A stretch of DNA of 32,679 nt from JBEKVE01 sp049514335. GTDB taxonomy: Bacteria > Actinomycetota > Acidimicrobiia > Acidimicrobiales > UBA8190. The position numbers were made by a program, and so were the translations under genes. Shown here piece by piece: positions 8,601-15,531 of this stretch (position 1 is the stretch's first letter; every line of letters begins with the position of its first letter). Below the pieces are notes generated by a model. That model did not search any database. It worked only from the letters and a program-made list of their open reading frames with translations, and was not told the DNA's origin. The stretch lies in assembly GCA_049514335.1 (NCBI GenBank), contig JBEKVE010000012.1, positions 1-32,679 on the forward strand. The letters are read 5' to 3'.

Positions 8601-9674
8601 GGGCCGCTCGAGCAACGTCGCTCCCTTGCCGACGATGCCAAAGCCATGGCGCGGCGGCTGGCTGATCCGGACACGCTCATCCGGGTGCTTTGCCTGCTCA
8701 ACAACCCGATCCAGATTCCGTCCGCTCTTCCGGAGCGGATGGCCGACACAACCGAAGCCCTTGCATTGGCCGAGGGGCTGGGCGATCCCGAGATCCTCTA
8801 CCACGCCGGTAGCAACAATCAGGTCAATGCGGTACAGGCCGGCGATTTCGAGATGGCCTTTCAGTGTCTGTACGATCTCCGAGCGATCAGCAATCGCCTC
8901 CGACAACCCACATTGATGTGGATGACAGCGTTCAAAGAGGTGGGTGAGGCCATTATCGCCGGGGAGACCGAACGGGCCGAACGTCTCGCCACGGCCACCT
9001 TCGAGATGGGCACCGACAGCGGCCAGCCCGATGCGTACGCGATCTTCGGATCCCAGCTCATGTACGTGCGCCATCAGCAGGGCCGGCTCTCGGAGCTCGT
9101 CACGCTCATCGAACAGGCCGTCACCGAGAACCCCGGCCTTCCGGCGTTCCGTCCACTTCTGGCATCGGCCCACCTGGAAGGTGGAAATGACGCCACAGCC
9201 CTCGGCCTGCTCAACGAGGCAGCCGCCGACGATTTCGGATCCCTTCCACTCGACTTCGTGTGGTTGATGGGGGTCAGCTCGTACGCATTCGTGGCCGTCG
9301 AGCTACGCGCCGCCCAGCCTGCCCGGACGCTCTACGACCTGCTCGCCCCCTATCACGACCAGGTCCCGTTCATCGGCACACTCGGGTTCACCCCGGTCAC
9401 GGTGAGCCTCGGGGGGTTAGCCTCCGTCCTGGGTCGTTACGACCTCGCCGAAGCCCACTTTTCCGAGGCGACCGAGGTCAACGCCCGTGGCCACATGCGG
9501 TACTCGGCCGCCCTCACCGAACTCTGGTGGGGCCAGATGCTGAACGCCCGTAGAGAAGCGGGCGACATCGATTGGGCGCGGTCGCACTTGGAGCGTGCCC
9601 GAGACACTGCCGCCGCCGGTGGATTCGCTGGTGTCGAGCGGAGGGCGATCACAGCGCTGTCGGACCTGGGCTGA
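5640..9674 (+). CDS. SARP/BTAD regulator fused to adenylate/guanylate cyclase, AAA ATPase and TPR-like tail
   Basis: The GTG at 5640 is chosen for the AAGGGGACGAGGA ribosome binding site just upstream and because the protein then opens with the typical wHTH strand VEFRVLGSLQV. Domains of the 1344-residue product: OmpR-like winged helix (1-95), bacterial transcriptional activator domain BTAD (about 100-240), class III nucleotide cyclase (about 246-410) with both metal aspartates (VLFTDMVDST and NMGDGLMVVF), AAA/STAND ATPase (about 440-700) with Walker A GEAGIGKTT (near 466) and Walker B LVLVLDDLQW (near 580), then some 600 residues of helical TPR-like repeats. These large proteins are ATP-dependent signal-integrating transcription factors. 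The cyclase metal site looks intact, so cyclic nucleotide production is plausible; I did not verify the substrate-specifying residues. The ligand is unknown. Confidence 0.92.
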   Translation: MEFRVLGSLQVMGREAIQIDLPSASQRRLVCLLLARASVVSADSLADHLELSAGALRTTVSRLRRLLGAATLVSVPPGYELRADAVDARQFEACLAAAALSNNGAEARRLLEEGISLWRGDAYGEFAHELWAMGESRRLAELRAGAVEDLAGLLLDNGEWSSAIATLEALIAANPFRDRPRGLLMRALADCGRRVDALRVFQNYRQFLIDEVGTEPSPELVALDRAIARQTHTTAPASRPTGQSVGNVTVLFTDMVDSTNWASRLAPDLVDEFRRHHFSLLRQAVAEAGGTEVKNMGDGLMVVFATASAALSCAVAMQKVVERDNRSQKHAVGLRVGLSGGEVTTEDDDYFGDPVIEAARLCSSSDGGQILAADVVRAMAGRRSSHTLVPHGELELKGLPGPVETLEVVWEPLGDVEVTHVIPAPSRLEIAPVVGVIGRDSEASSLADAFKRVVAGEGREIVLVSGEAGIGKTTLATQVARDAFSAGAVVLLGRCDEDLGAPYGPFVEALSHYVTYAPEEALRAHVQSFAAELVQITPALRQRLGDLPPPQSADPDIERYLLYNAVVGLLAQVSEEKPLVLVLDDLQWADKPSLQLLRHVVANSTPLRMLIVGTYRHSELANPHPLTEALAALRRENGVSRIALSGLDDTGVLAFMEAAAGHHLDDDGVALAHALYRETDGNPFFVGEVLRHLTETGAIYQDDSGRWAAASDLRAMAMPESVRLVIGSRVARLGKAVSQVLPLASVIGREFDLDLLARVTGRTEDDLLDLLDDAAAAALVRELPSTPGRYCFSHALIQHTLYQDLSATRVARVHRQVAEAIETMVGDRPGPRVGELAFHWFNAPQPIGTAKAIGYARQAGEAALAALAPDDAVRYFSQALQLVELVPDGDPLLACDLRLGLGKAQRQSGVAAFRETYLDAAQRAWELGATDRLVQAALSNNRGWFSASGVIDTEKVAVLKAALGALADDDSPERALLLATLCSELCFGPLEQRRSLADDAKAMARRLADPDTLIRVLCLLNNPIQIPSALPERMADTTEALALAEGLGDPEILYHAGSNNQVNAVQAGDFEMAFQCLYDLRAISNRLRQPTLMWMTAFKEVGEAIIAGETERAERLATATFEMGTDSGQPDAYAIFGSQLMYVRHQQGRLSELVTLIEQAVTENPGLPAFRPLLASAHLEGGNDATALGLLNEAAADDFGSLPLDFVWLMGVSSYAFVAVELRAAQPARTLYDLLAPYHDQVPFIGTLGFTPVTVSLGGLASVLGRYDLAEAHFSEATEVNARGHMRYSAALTELWWGQMLNARREAGDIDWARSHLERARDTAAAGGFAGVERRAITALSDLG

Positions 9675-10071
9675 AACTCAAATGGGGGCCCAGTCAGGAT
9701 CTGGCGGCGGCGCTGGGCGGTCATCTGCAGGATTCGCGACGCATCATCGGTCACGCCACCATTGGGTTCCGCTCATCGGTAGGGTGCCGAGAACGGGCTT
9801 CGGAGCGTGTCAGTGTCCCGAGCCCATTGAATGGTGTTATCGCTCGTCGGAACCCGGGTGAGCCCGCAGCCACGCGCCTTTGCATCGGCTTCACGGAGAC
9901 AGCCGTCGCACGCCGAGACCGTCCCGTCCGTATAACAGACGAGGATCTGCATGGAGCCGACCTCGTCGCCGGGGAGTGAGGTAATGATGCTCTCCACGGC
10001 GCGGCGCTGACCCTCCTGCCCCGACCTCGCACCGACCGCTCCCGGCGCACGTGCCTGCGCCAACGCGGGAT
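9675..10071. other. Intergenic region of about 400 bp
   Basis: This lies between the convergent ends of the SARP-cyclase gene and the ice-binding gene. An imperfect hairpin (CTGGGC at 9666-9671, GCCCAG at 9688-9693, 16-nt loop) overlaps the regulator's stop codon. The only plausible gene is the small minus-strand frame at 9773-9952. Nothing else was recognised. Confidence 0.5.
9773..9952 (-). CDS. Small cysteine-containing hypothetical protein
   Basis: A 59-residue frame starts at an ATG (9952) with GAGGT eight nt upstream. The product begins MQILVCYTDGTVSACDGCLR and continues with a CG pair and TRVPTSDNTIQWARDTDT. The short strand-like start, the CDGC motif and balanced composition look protein-like. 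No family was recognised. CxxC plus other Cys could bind a metal, but this is speculation. The frame stays open upstream into the ice-binding gene, and a longer start at 10123 would overlap that gene by 52 bp. Confidence 0.35.
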   Translation of the reverse strand: MQILVCYTDGTVSACDGCLREADAKARGCGLTRVPTSDNTIQWARDTDTLRSPFSAPYR

Positions 10072-11091
10072 TCACGGGCTCGTCCTCCGACGGCTGGACA
10101 CCCTCAGGAGGAGCACGCCGCACATCAGCAGAAGCCCACCCAGTAGGAGCGGTGTACGGGGATCGAAGCCGGTCATGGCCAGTCCTCCCGGCGGGGTCGA
10201 TGAAGCGGCCCCTGGGGTCCCGCTGCCGGTCGTCCCCGCCCCGGTTCCCGACGCTGCCGTTCCACTTCCTGTGGTTCCTGCTCGGCTAGCGGTGTCCGAC
10301 GCTTTCGATCCGAGGGGTGTGGTGGTCGGCGTCGTGGACGAGACGGCGGCACAGGTCGGTGTGGTGATGGTGTTGTGGTCCAGGGTGACCGCACCGTTGC
10401 GGGCGAGCAGGCGGCCCTCGATCGTTGCCCCCGTGGTGGCGGTGACGGACGTCAGGGCGAGGACGCTTCCGACCAGGTGTGAGTTCGTCCCTAGCGTGGC
10501 GGAGCTCCCGACCTGCCAGAAGACGTTGCACGCTGTGCCGCCATTGAGGACGACGACGGCACTGGTCGATGCCGTGATAAACGTGGACGAGGCCTTGAAG
10601 ATGAACACAGCGTCAGGGTCGCCCAATGTGTTCAGCGTCAAGGTGCCCGTGATGCCAAGAGTCGGACCACCGTAGACACCGGGCGTCAGAGTCGTTCCAC
10701 CCAGCTCCGTAGGAACGGCAGTGACGGGGCCGGCACCGGCGGCGGTGTTGTAGCCGGCCGTGAGATCTGTCTTGGCCTGTTGGGTGACGGCATCACCGTC
10801 ATGATTCGTTCCTGTGAGGCTCAGGGAGCCGAATCCGGTCTCCGATGTGGTCGGAAAGGTGCCGATGTCTCCGGTAACGGTGGTGGCCCCTGTGTTCGTG
10901 ATCCCGCTACCGGCAAGGACGGCGAAACTCCCGGCGCTACCCAATCCGACCGGGGCCTGAGCGGCAGCCGCTCCGATCGCGGGAATGACGACGGCCAGTG
11001 CGACGGCCCCGATAAAGACCGGCGAACGCCTGAGGATCAATCGTCTCGCTTGGGACGGACGCGATGAACAATCGGAGCGATCGAAGTGCAT
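10072..11091 (-). CDS. Ice-binding family protein (DUF3494) with LAMTG cell-wall sorting signal
   Basis: The 339-residue product has a signal peptide (hydrophobic core FIGAVALAVVIPAIGAAAA, about 27-45), a DUF3494 ice-binding domain (about 46-235), a Ser/Thr/Gly-rich linker, then LAMTG (304-308), a hydrophobic helix and a terminal SSRRRTSP. DUF3494 features include FAVLAGSGITNTGATTVTGD near the N-terminus, TPGVYGGPTLGITGTLTLN, and FWQVGSSATLGTNSHLVGSV. This fold is a beta-solenoid that adsorbs to ice. LAXTG is the motif linked to actinobacterial class E sortases, so the protein is probably covalently attached to the wall. The ATG at 11091 has AGAGG six nt upstream; a GTG at 11124 would add 11 residues. 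No sortase gene is in the window. Confidence 0.93.
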   Translation of the reverse strand: MHFDRSDCSSRPSQARRLILRRSPVFIGAVALAVVIPAIGAAAAQAPVGLGSAGSFAVLAGSGITNTGATTVTGDIGTFPTTSETGFGSLSLTGTNHDGDAVTQQAKTDLTAGYNTAAGAGPVTAVPTELGGTTLTPGVYGGPTLGITGTLTLNTLGDPDAVFIFKASSTFITASTSAVVVLNGGTACNVFWQVGSSATLGTNSHLVGSVLALTSVTATTGATIEGRLLARNGAVTLDHNTITTPTCAAVSSTTPTTTPLGSKASDTASRAGTTGSGTAASGTGAGTTGSGTPGAASSTPPGGLAMTGFDPRTPLLLGGLLLMCGVLLLRVSSRRRTSP

Positions 11092-11467
11092 GACATGCCT
11101 CTTCCAGCGGTCGGGAGAGGTCACGTCGAGCCTCGGCGGTGGGCTACCGCGCTACGGAGCCCTGTCAAACCAGGCGCCCCTCTCAGGGGTCTTCGGTACG
11201 ATATCGGCAGGCGGGAAGACCTTCTTGAGGACGATGAGGCACAACGGACCAACATTCGTCCGTGATGCCCGACGGAAGGTAGAGAACGTCGTCGGATCAC
11301 CTGGCGAAACGACGAAGGGAAACGTCTCCGCCTCATCCCCGACTGAGCGGTCTCGAGACGGAGGCGTGGTGAGTTCGAACGGCCCGCGGGCCACCAGGTC
11401 ATGCAGGCGGCCAAGTCCCGGGAGAGCTGGCAGTCCTCACCCGGCATCCAGAGGCGCCTCGTGCCCG
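11092..11467. other. Intergenic region of about 375 bp
   Basis: It separates the ice-binding gene from the channel-like gene, both minus strand, so it should hold the ice-binding promoter. I see no clear -35/-10 pair. A minus-strand frame at 11152-11394 is the only coding candidate. Confidence 0.4.
11152..11394 (-). CDS. Possible small hypothetical protein
   Basis: An 80-residue frame with a GTG start contains protein-like stretches (DEAETFPFVVSPGDPTTFST, CLIVLKKVFPPADIV). It stays open upstream for another dozen codons to a TGA. There is no convincing ribosome binding site, known domain, signal peptide or membrane helix. It may be a fragment of an older gene or chance. Confidence 0.25.
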   Translation of the reverse strand: MARGPFELTTPPSRDRSVGDEAETFPFVVSPGDPTTFSTFRRASRTNVGPLCLIVLKKVFPPADIVPKTPERGAWFDRAP

Positions 11468-12604
11468 CTACTCCTTGGGCCGTAGGGGGGGCTTGCCGGC
11501 ACGAAGCGTCGCCGGTCGGAGGGGTGGAATCATCGGGATCGGGTGCCGCCGTGGTCCCGACCACAACGCCGGCGGAGCGTCGATGGCGCGGGCGATGGCA
11601 TAGGCAGCTGTTTCGTAGTTGACCCGCCAGCCGACGAAGTCGAGCCATGCTTCATCGCTCGGGCGCTCGAGGGGAAAGTCGACCTCCCGCAGGCGACCGA
11701 CGGCGTCGAGGAATTCACCGTAGGTGAGAGCGATGCCGTCGTTTGGATCGGGCTCGTCGGGGACCATAAAGCCACGTGCACGAGCGATCGTCGTGAGACA
11801 GCTGAAGCCGCCGCGCAGGCACAGCCGAGCGGATATCGCACCTGGAGCGTCGGGCAACAGTGAAAGGTAGAGTGCGGCTGCGTCGAGCACGGCCAGTTGC
11901 GCGGTGACCCACGAGGACAGCGATCGCGGGGAGCGAAAGTTCACGAGGGGCAGATACGTTGTGTGGCTCTCGGAAACGTCAGCCGACCATCGCTCCCACT
12001 CTTCGAAGAGCTCCGGCAGCTCTTCCACGGCGGAGACGCCGGTTCCCAATCCGTAGTGGGTACGCGCCAGGAGCTCGGGGCCCCAAGACGGTACGCCTGC
12101 TCTGGAGTCCAGCAGCGTCACGAGTGCCTCGCGACGGTTGAAGGCGGCGTACAGCGTCGGGAGATAGCCGATCTGCAGGGCCACCGTTCCCAGACCGGAG
12201 AGCGCGGCAAGCGAGTCGAGCGCCGCCACGGGGCTCGAGCGAGGTGTGAGGTATCCCAACGTGCACAGTGCGGACCCGGCCTGCTCGAAGCCACCGGAGA
12301 ATCCCGCCTGGCCGATGAACGGCCACATGAGCAGGCTGAAGCCGACTTCCAAGAAGGCCAGCCACACCACGATCTGCAGAATGAGTTGGATCGGCCCCTG
12401 GGTGGCCAGAATCCGGTCACGAGGTTCGTAGGAGTCGAACTTGTCGGCGACGAAGTGGAAGGTCCGATCGACAGCGACGGCGACGGCTCTGGTGAGGCGG
12501 CTGCGGATCCGACGAGGGACGACGACGGTGCCGATCACGCTCCAGCCCGTGGCGACGAGCAAAAGCGCGCCAAGGAGCGCAGCCAGATCGCGGCCGAGGA
12601 CCAT
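11468..12604 (-). CDS. Membrane protein resembling a two-helix ion channel
   Basis: This 378-residue protein has an N-terminal helix (about 6-29), a helix pair near 71-99 and 133-155, and a soluble C-terminal half of about 220 residues. Between the later helices lies SALCTLGYLTP (111-121), at the position and with the outline of a potassium-channel pore loop (consensus T-x-G-Y-G-D). The second glycine and acidic residue are replaced by Leu-Thr, so selectivity is doubtful. The segment IGYLPTLYAAFNRREALVTL resembles the inner helix end and linker of actinobacterial two-TM channel-like proteins. The C-terminal domain is all-helical in appearance and has no recognised motif. It is preceded by a hairpin at 12625-12643 and looks monocistronic. 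Confidence 0.65.
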   Translation of the reverse strand: MVLGRDLAALLGALLLVATGWSVIGTVVVPRRIRSRLTRAVAVAVDRTFHFVADKFDSYEPRDRILATQGPIQLILQIVVWLAFLEVGFSLLMWPFIGQAGFSGGFEQAGSALCTLGYLTPRSSPVAALDSLAALSGLGTVALQIGYLPTLYAAFNRREALVTLLDSRAGVPSWGPELLARTHYGLGTGVSAVEELPELFEEWERWSADVSESHTTYLPLVNFRSPRSLSSWVTAQLAVLDAAALYLSLLPDAPGAISARLCLRGGFSCLTTIARARGFMVPDEPDPNDGIALTYGEFLDAVGRLREVDFPLERPSDEAWLDFVGWRVNYETAAYAIARAIDAPPALWSGPRRHPIPMIPPLRPATLRAGKPPLRPKE

Positions 12605-12624
12605 GCTTCAGCTTCTCATAACCC

Positions 12625-12643
12625 GCCCGAGCACTGCTCGGGC
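12625..12643 (-). terminator. Strong GC hairpin, probable terminator of the TetR-thioesterase operon
   Basis: GCCCGAGC (12625-12632) and GCTCGGGC (12636-12643) form a perfect 8-bp stem with a 3-nt loop. It lies about 80 bp past the thioesterase stop in the minus direction. No long T-run follows, as is common in high-GC actinobacteria. Confidence 0.5.
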
Positions 12644-12723
12644 CTTCTGGGATTCGGCTCGGCTATCCCGGCGACTCCGGCGACTGCCGGCGTTCCGGCG
12701 CACACAGCGACCCCGGACCCTGT

Positions 12724-13587
12724 CTAGGCGAACCCTGGTGCCGGCCGACACAGCATCTGCTGCCCGCCCGAGGCGAGCAGCGCTCCGCCGGTGTTCCACA
12801 CAGACGCGGTGCCACCGACGAGGCCGTCGGCTGCGATCGGAGATCGTGCCTCGACCAGGAGCCAATCTGCATCCCCCACGGGTTCGAGGCGGTGGAACCG
12901 GCAGGCGAGGTCAAGACTTGGGGCCATGTAGGCGACGGTTCCTCCTGCATGGCCACTGACCGCCGCGGGCCACTGGAACGTGTCGACGAGGATCGCCAGG
13001 TGCCCCGCTGTGACCCAAGCATCGACGGGCGGTGGCGAATGGCGGAATCGATACCAGCACTGGTGGACGGGGACGCCCGCGGGTCGGCTCTCCCAGTCGC
13101 TGATCCAGTGCACCGGTCGCTCCTCGAGGTTGTCGAAGAATGTGTAGCGCGGCCGTGGGTCTTCAGCCGGGAACAGGTCCTGGATCGGGACGAGCTCGTC
13201 CACCCGGGGCACATCGGGCGCCGTCAGCGTGTCGTGCTCCAGGCCCGATAGGTCGCCGTCCACCGCCCAGACGAGGGCTTCGAGGACTCGACGTCCTTGC
13301 TGGGTCATGGACACGCGCATGGACTCGGCCCTGCGACTCTCGCGCAGCGTCTCGACATGTATGTCGACATCCTCGAATCCTGCGACGTCGAGAAAATGAC
13401 ACAGCAAGCTGGCCGGTCTGGGGTGGCGGCTGTGTGCACCTGCCGCTCGCAACGCCACGGCTGCGACGTAACCCCCATTGGGTCCCCAGATCTCCCAGTC
13501 CGGCGACAGCGCGGCCTGGTAGTGCCCGTCGGCCCCTTCGACGACGGTGTCTTGAGCAAGGTCTCCCATCCGGACATTCTGGTCCAT
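12724..13587 (-). CDS. Acyl-CoA thioesterase family protein (TesB-like double hotdog)
   Basis: The 287-residue length and features fit the TesB-like thioesterase superfamily: an N-terminal hotdog with WGPNGGYVAAVALRAAGAH and LCHFLDVAGFEDVDIHVETL, and a C-terminal hotdog with VDAWVTAGHLAILVDTFQWP and ATG-like SLDLACRFHRLEP followed by LLVEARSPIAADGLVGGTAS. These proteins hydrolyse acyl-CoA thioesters. GHLAILVDTFQWP sits where related proteins place catalytic residues; I have not assigned them. The gene starts 41 bp after a TetR gene on the same strand, so the regulator probably controls acyl-CoA-related metabolism here. The ATG at 13587 is preferred; an ATG six codons later is possible, and neither has a strong ribosome binding site. 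Confidence 0.8.
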   Translation of the reverse strand: MDQNVRMGDLAQDTVVEGADGHYQAALSPDWEIWGPNGGYVAAVALRAAGAHSRHPRPASLLCHFLDVAGFEDVDIHVETLRESRRAESMRVSMTQQGRRVLEALVWAVDGDLSGLEHDTLTAPDVPRVDELVPIQDLFPAEDPRPRYTFFDNLEERPVHWISDWESRPAGVPVHQCWYRFRHSPPPVDAWVTAGHLAILVDTFQWPAAVSGHAGGTVAYMAPSLDLACRFHRLEPVGDADWLLVEARSPIAADGLVGGTASVWNTGGALLASGGQQMLCRPAPGFA

Positions 13588-13628
13588 CTGGGCTTTGGCC
13601 CGTCACCGCCGGGAACGGACGACGCACG

Positions 13629-14315
13629 TCAGGAGGTCATCGACAGTCGAACCGAGCCCCCGTCGGCTATGGCCTCACCGCGTTGTTCTTCGACAGCGCG
13701 CACGAGCAGCACCTTCAGAATGGCGGCCGTCAATGCCCCGATCTGAGCCGGCGTCTGATCGAAGTCCACCGTGAGGGCTTGGGTGGTGAAGGCGGAGAGG
13801 TTGAGGGCGAATGCAGACACGAGGTCCGGGAGGGGCTCACCCACCCCGCCGGCCTTGTGCCAGGCAAGCGAGGCCACGAGGTGCGCTCCGCGGGTACGGG
13901 CGTGGCGGCGCAGGGGGCCTATCTCGCCGAGCACAGCCGAAGTGGTCCGGCTCGGGGTGTGGATGTCCCAGAAGGCTTCACCCAGGATCTCGGCGTTGCG
14001 GGTGTGGATCGTGACCATGAAGCCTTCGATCCAGGCGTCGAGGTCGGCGTCCGGTGACGGCAGGCCCTCGATCGGCCGGCGTCCGCACGCCGCGAACATG
14101 TCCTTGACCGTGGCGAGGACCAACTGGTCGTGGCTGGCGTAGTGGCGGAAGATGGTCCGGGCGCTCACGCCCGACATCTGGGCGATCTCCTCGACCGTGG
14201 CATCGAAGCCCCGTCGGGCGACGGCCTCCATGGCTGCTCGTCTGATGCGCCAGCGCGTGAGCTGTCGGTGCTCTTCGACAAGCGAAGGAGGCGACTCCTG
14301 GGTCTGGTTCACCAC
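13629..14315 (-). CDS. TetR family transcriptional regulator (paralogue 1)
   Basis: The 228-residue product has an N-terminal TetR helix-turn-helix: RRAAMEAVARRGFDATVEEI, then AQMSGVSARTIFRHYASHDQ (about 25-64). The C-terminal ligand-binding domain ends with AFALNLSAFTTQALTVDFDQ. The GTG at 14315 is preceded by AAGGGAGATC. It is the first gene of a likely two-gene operon with the thioesterase 41 bp downstream. Copy B of the GTTACA element lies 86 bp upstream of its start. It is closely similar over its whole length to the TetR protein encoded at 14655-15350, so the pair is a tandem duplication. The ligand is unknown; the thioesterase context suggests an acyl-CoA or fatty acid. Confidence 0.92.
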   Translation of the reverse strand: MVNQTQESPPSLVEEHRQLTRWRIRRAAMEAVARRGFDATVEEIAQMSGVSARTIFRHYASHDQLVLATVKDMFAACGRRPIEGLPSPDADLDAWIEGFMVTIHTRNAEILGEAFWDIHTPSRTTSAVLGEIGPLRRHARTRGAHLVASLAWHKAGGVGEPLPDLVSAFALNLSAFTTQALTVDFDQTPAQIGALTAAILKVLLVRAVEEQRGEAIADGGSVRLSMTS

Positions 14316-14654
14316 GATCTCCCTTGCCCCGTCATCGAGGGCCGGTGTGAGGTCCGGACCTCAGGCCAGCGGCGCCAGCCATGACGTGATCTTCCGCCCC
14401 CGCCGTTACAGCGCCGTTACATCTGCGCGTCAGGGGCGATGACCTGGGATTGTGTGAGATCCGGCGAGGGCGGAAGGGGGCCCGCGAGCGGGCGACGTCC
14501 CCGATCCCGAGCAGGATCGGGTTACGAGGGAGGTCGGGGTGCCCAACGATGTGCCGCGGCGGAAACCGTCTGGCCTCCTGTTTCGCCGAGGCTCGACCGG
14601 AGAGCTTCGATCATCGATCAGCTGCTCACCCGGAATCGCCGAGTCAGCGGAGGG
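14316..14654. other. Spacer between the two TetR genes
   Basis: The 339-bp spacer holds copy B of the GTTACA element (14401-14454) and, about 15 bp beyond it, a GGGCGGAAGGGGG block resembling the ribosome binding site of the SARP-cyclase gene. No SARP-like coding sequence follows in any plus-strand frame. The rest shows nothing recognisable. Confidence 0.5.
14401..14454. promoter_or_regulatory. Conserved intergenic element, copy B, with GTTACA direct repeats
   Basis: GTTACA occurs at 14405-14410 and 14416-14421, 11 bp apart, followed by ATCTG and a tail ending TGACCTGGGATT, as in copy A at 5552. About 47 of 54 positions match. It lies 86 bp upstream of the TetR start at 14315, nearly the same distance as copy A from the 5467 start (85 bp). 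Constant placement relative to the minus-strand gene suggests these genes share a regulator. Confidence 0.6.
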
Positions 14655-15350
14655 TCATTTTCCCGCCGTTGAACGCTGTTGCTGGATGGCGCGCCACAGG
14701 AGGGTCTTCAGGATCTCGGCCGTGAGCGCTCCAATCTCGGCCGGGGTCTGGTCGAAGTCGACCATGAGGGCCTGGGTCGTGTGAGCCGAGAGATTCAAGG
14801 CGAAGGCCAGCGTCAAGTCCTCGGGCGGCTCCCCTTCGCCCCCGGCAGATCGCCAGGCGATCGCGGCCATGTAGTGCATCCCGCTCCGGCGATACGCCCT
14901 GCTGAGATCGGCAACCTCCGCAAGAGCCTCCGATCCGGGCCGAGGTGGCGCATAGATATCCCAGAAGGCGGTGCCGAAGACCTCTGCCATCCGGGTGTGC
15001 ACGATCACGGCCAGATCCTCGAGCCAGCGGTCAACATCGGTGACGTGCTGAGGCAAGGCCTCGATCCAGGCGGCGACGTCGTCAACAGCGCGTGGTGAGC
15101 CCAGGTCGGGGAAACGGCCGGACTCCTGAAACATATCCCTGACAGTCTCGGCGATCAGCCGGTCGTGGTTCGCATAGTGGCGGAAGATCGTGCGAGGGCT
15201 CAGGCCGGATACCTTGGCGATCTCCTCGACGGTGGCGGCGAAGCCGCGTCGGCCGACCACTTCCATGGCGGCGCGTCTGATGCGAAGCTGCGTGAGCTGG
15301 CGTTGCTCCTCAGCGAGTGAAGGAAGTCTCTTTGGAACAGGATCCACCAC
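14655..15350 (-). CDS. TetR family transcriptional regulator (paralogue 2)
   Basis: The 231-residue product has a TetR helix-turn-helix (RRAAMEVVGRRGFAATVEEI, then AKVSGLSPRTIFRHYANHDR) and a C-terminal domain ending in SAHTTQALMVDFDQTPAEIG, nearly the same as its neighbour's SAFTTQALTVDFDQTPAQIG. The middle part, which would contact the ligand, differs more, with a longer acidic insert around VDDVAAWIEALPQHVTDVDR. GTG at 15350 follows GGGGAGG. The gene lacks the GTTACA element upstream. It may regulate itself, its paralogue or lipid genes elsewhere. Confidence 0.92.
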   Translation of the reverse strand: MVDPVPKRLPSLAEEQRQLTQLRIRRAAMEVVGRRGFAATVEEIAKVSGLSPRTIFRHYANHDRLIAETVRDMFQESGRFPDLGSPRAVDDVAAWIEALPQHVTDVDRWLEDLAVIVHTRMAEVFGTAFWDIYAPPRPGSEALAEVADLSRAYRRSGMHYMAAIAWRSAGGEGEPPEDLTLAFALNLSAHTTQALMVDFDQTPAEIGALTAEILKTLLWRAIQQQRSTAGK

Positions 15351-15508
15351 AGCAGCCTCCCCACAAAGGTTGCCCGTGACCTCACGTGGCAGCTGTGTTC
15401 ACAGACCATGGTAAAGGCGTCTCACTGTGGTTGTCCACGGCAGTTGACAGGCATTGGCTACGCCTCTTTCCCGGTGACCGGGTTGTTTGGCCTCGCCTCT
15501 GTGGACAT

Positions 15509-15529
15509 GCCGGCTTCGAGACAGCCGGC
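15509..15529 (-). terminator. Hairpin directly after the small HTH gene
   Basis: GCCGGCT (15509-15515) pairs with AGCCGGC (15523-15529) around a 7-nt loop, 2 bp past the minus-strand stop at 15532. Its position fits a terminator, though it has no T-run. Confidence 0.45.
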
Positions 15530-15531
15530 GT

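Noticed and set aside
7902..9173. Long minus-strand frame (423 codons)
   Set aside because: Antisense shadow of the SARP-cyclase TPR region, whose family motifs and ribosome binding site are clear.
14439..14672. Plus-strand frame after element copy B
   Set aside because: Arg/Gly-rich, no SARP features, and overlaps the end of a TetR gene.
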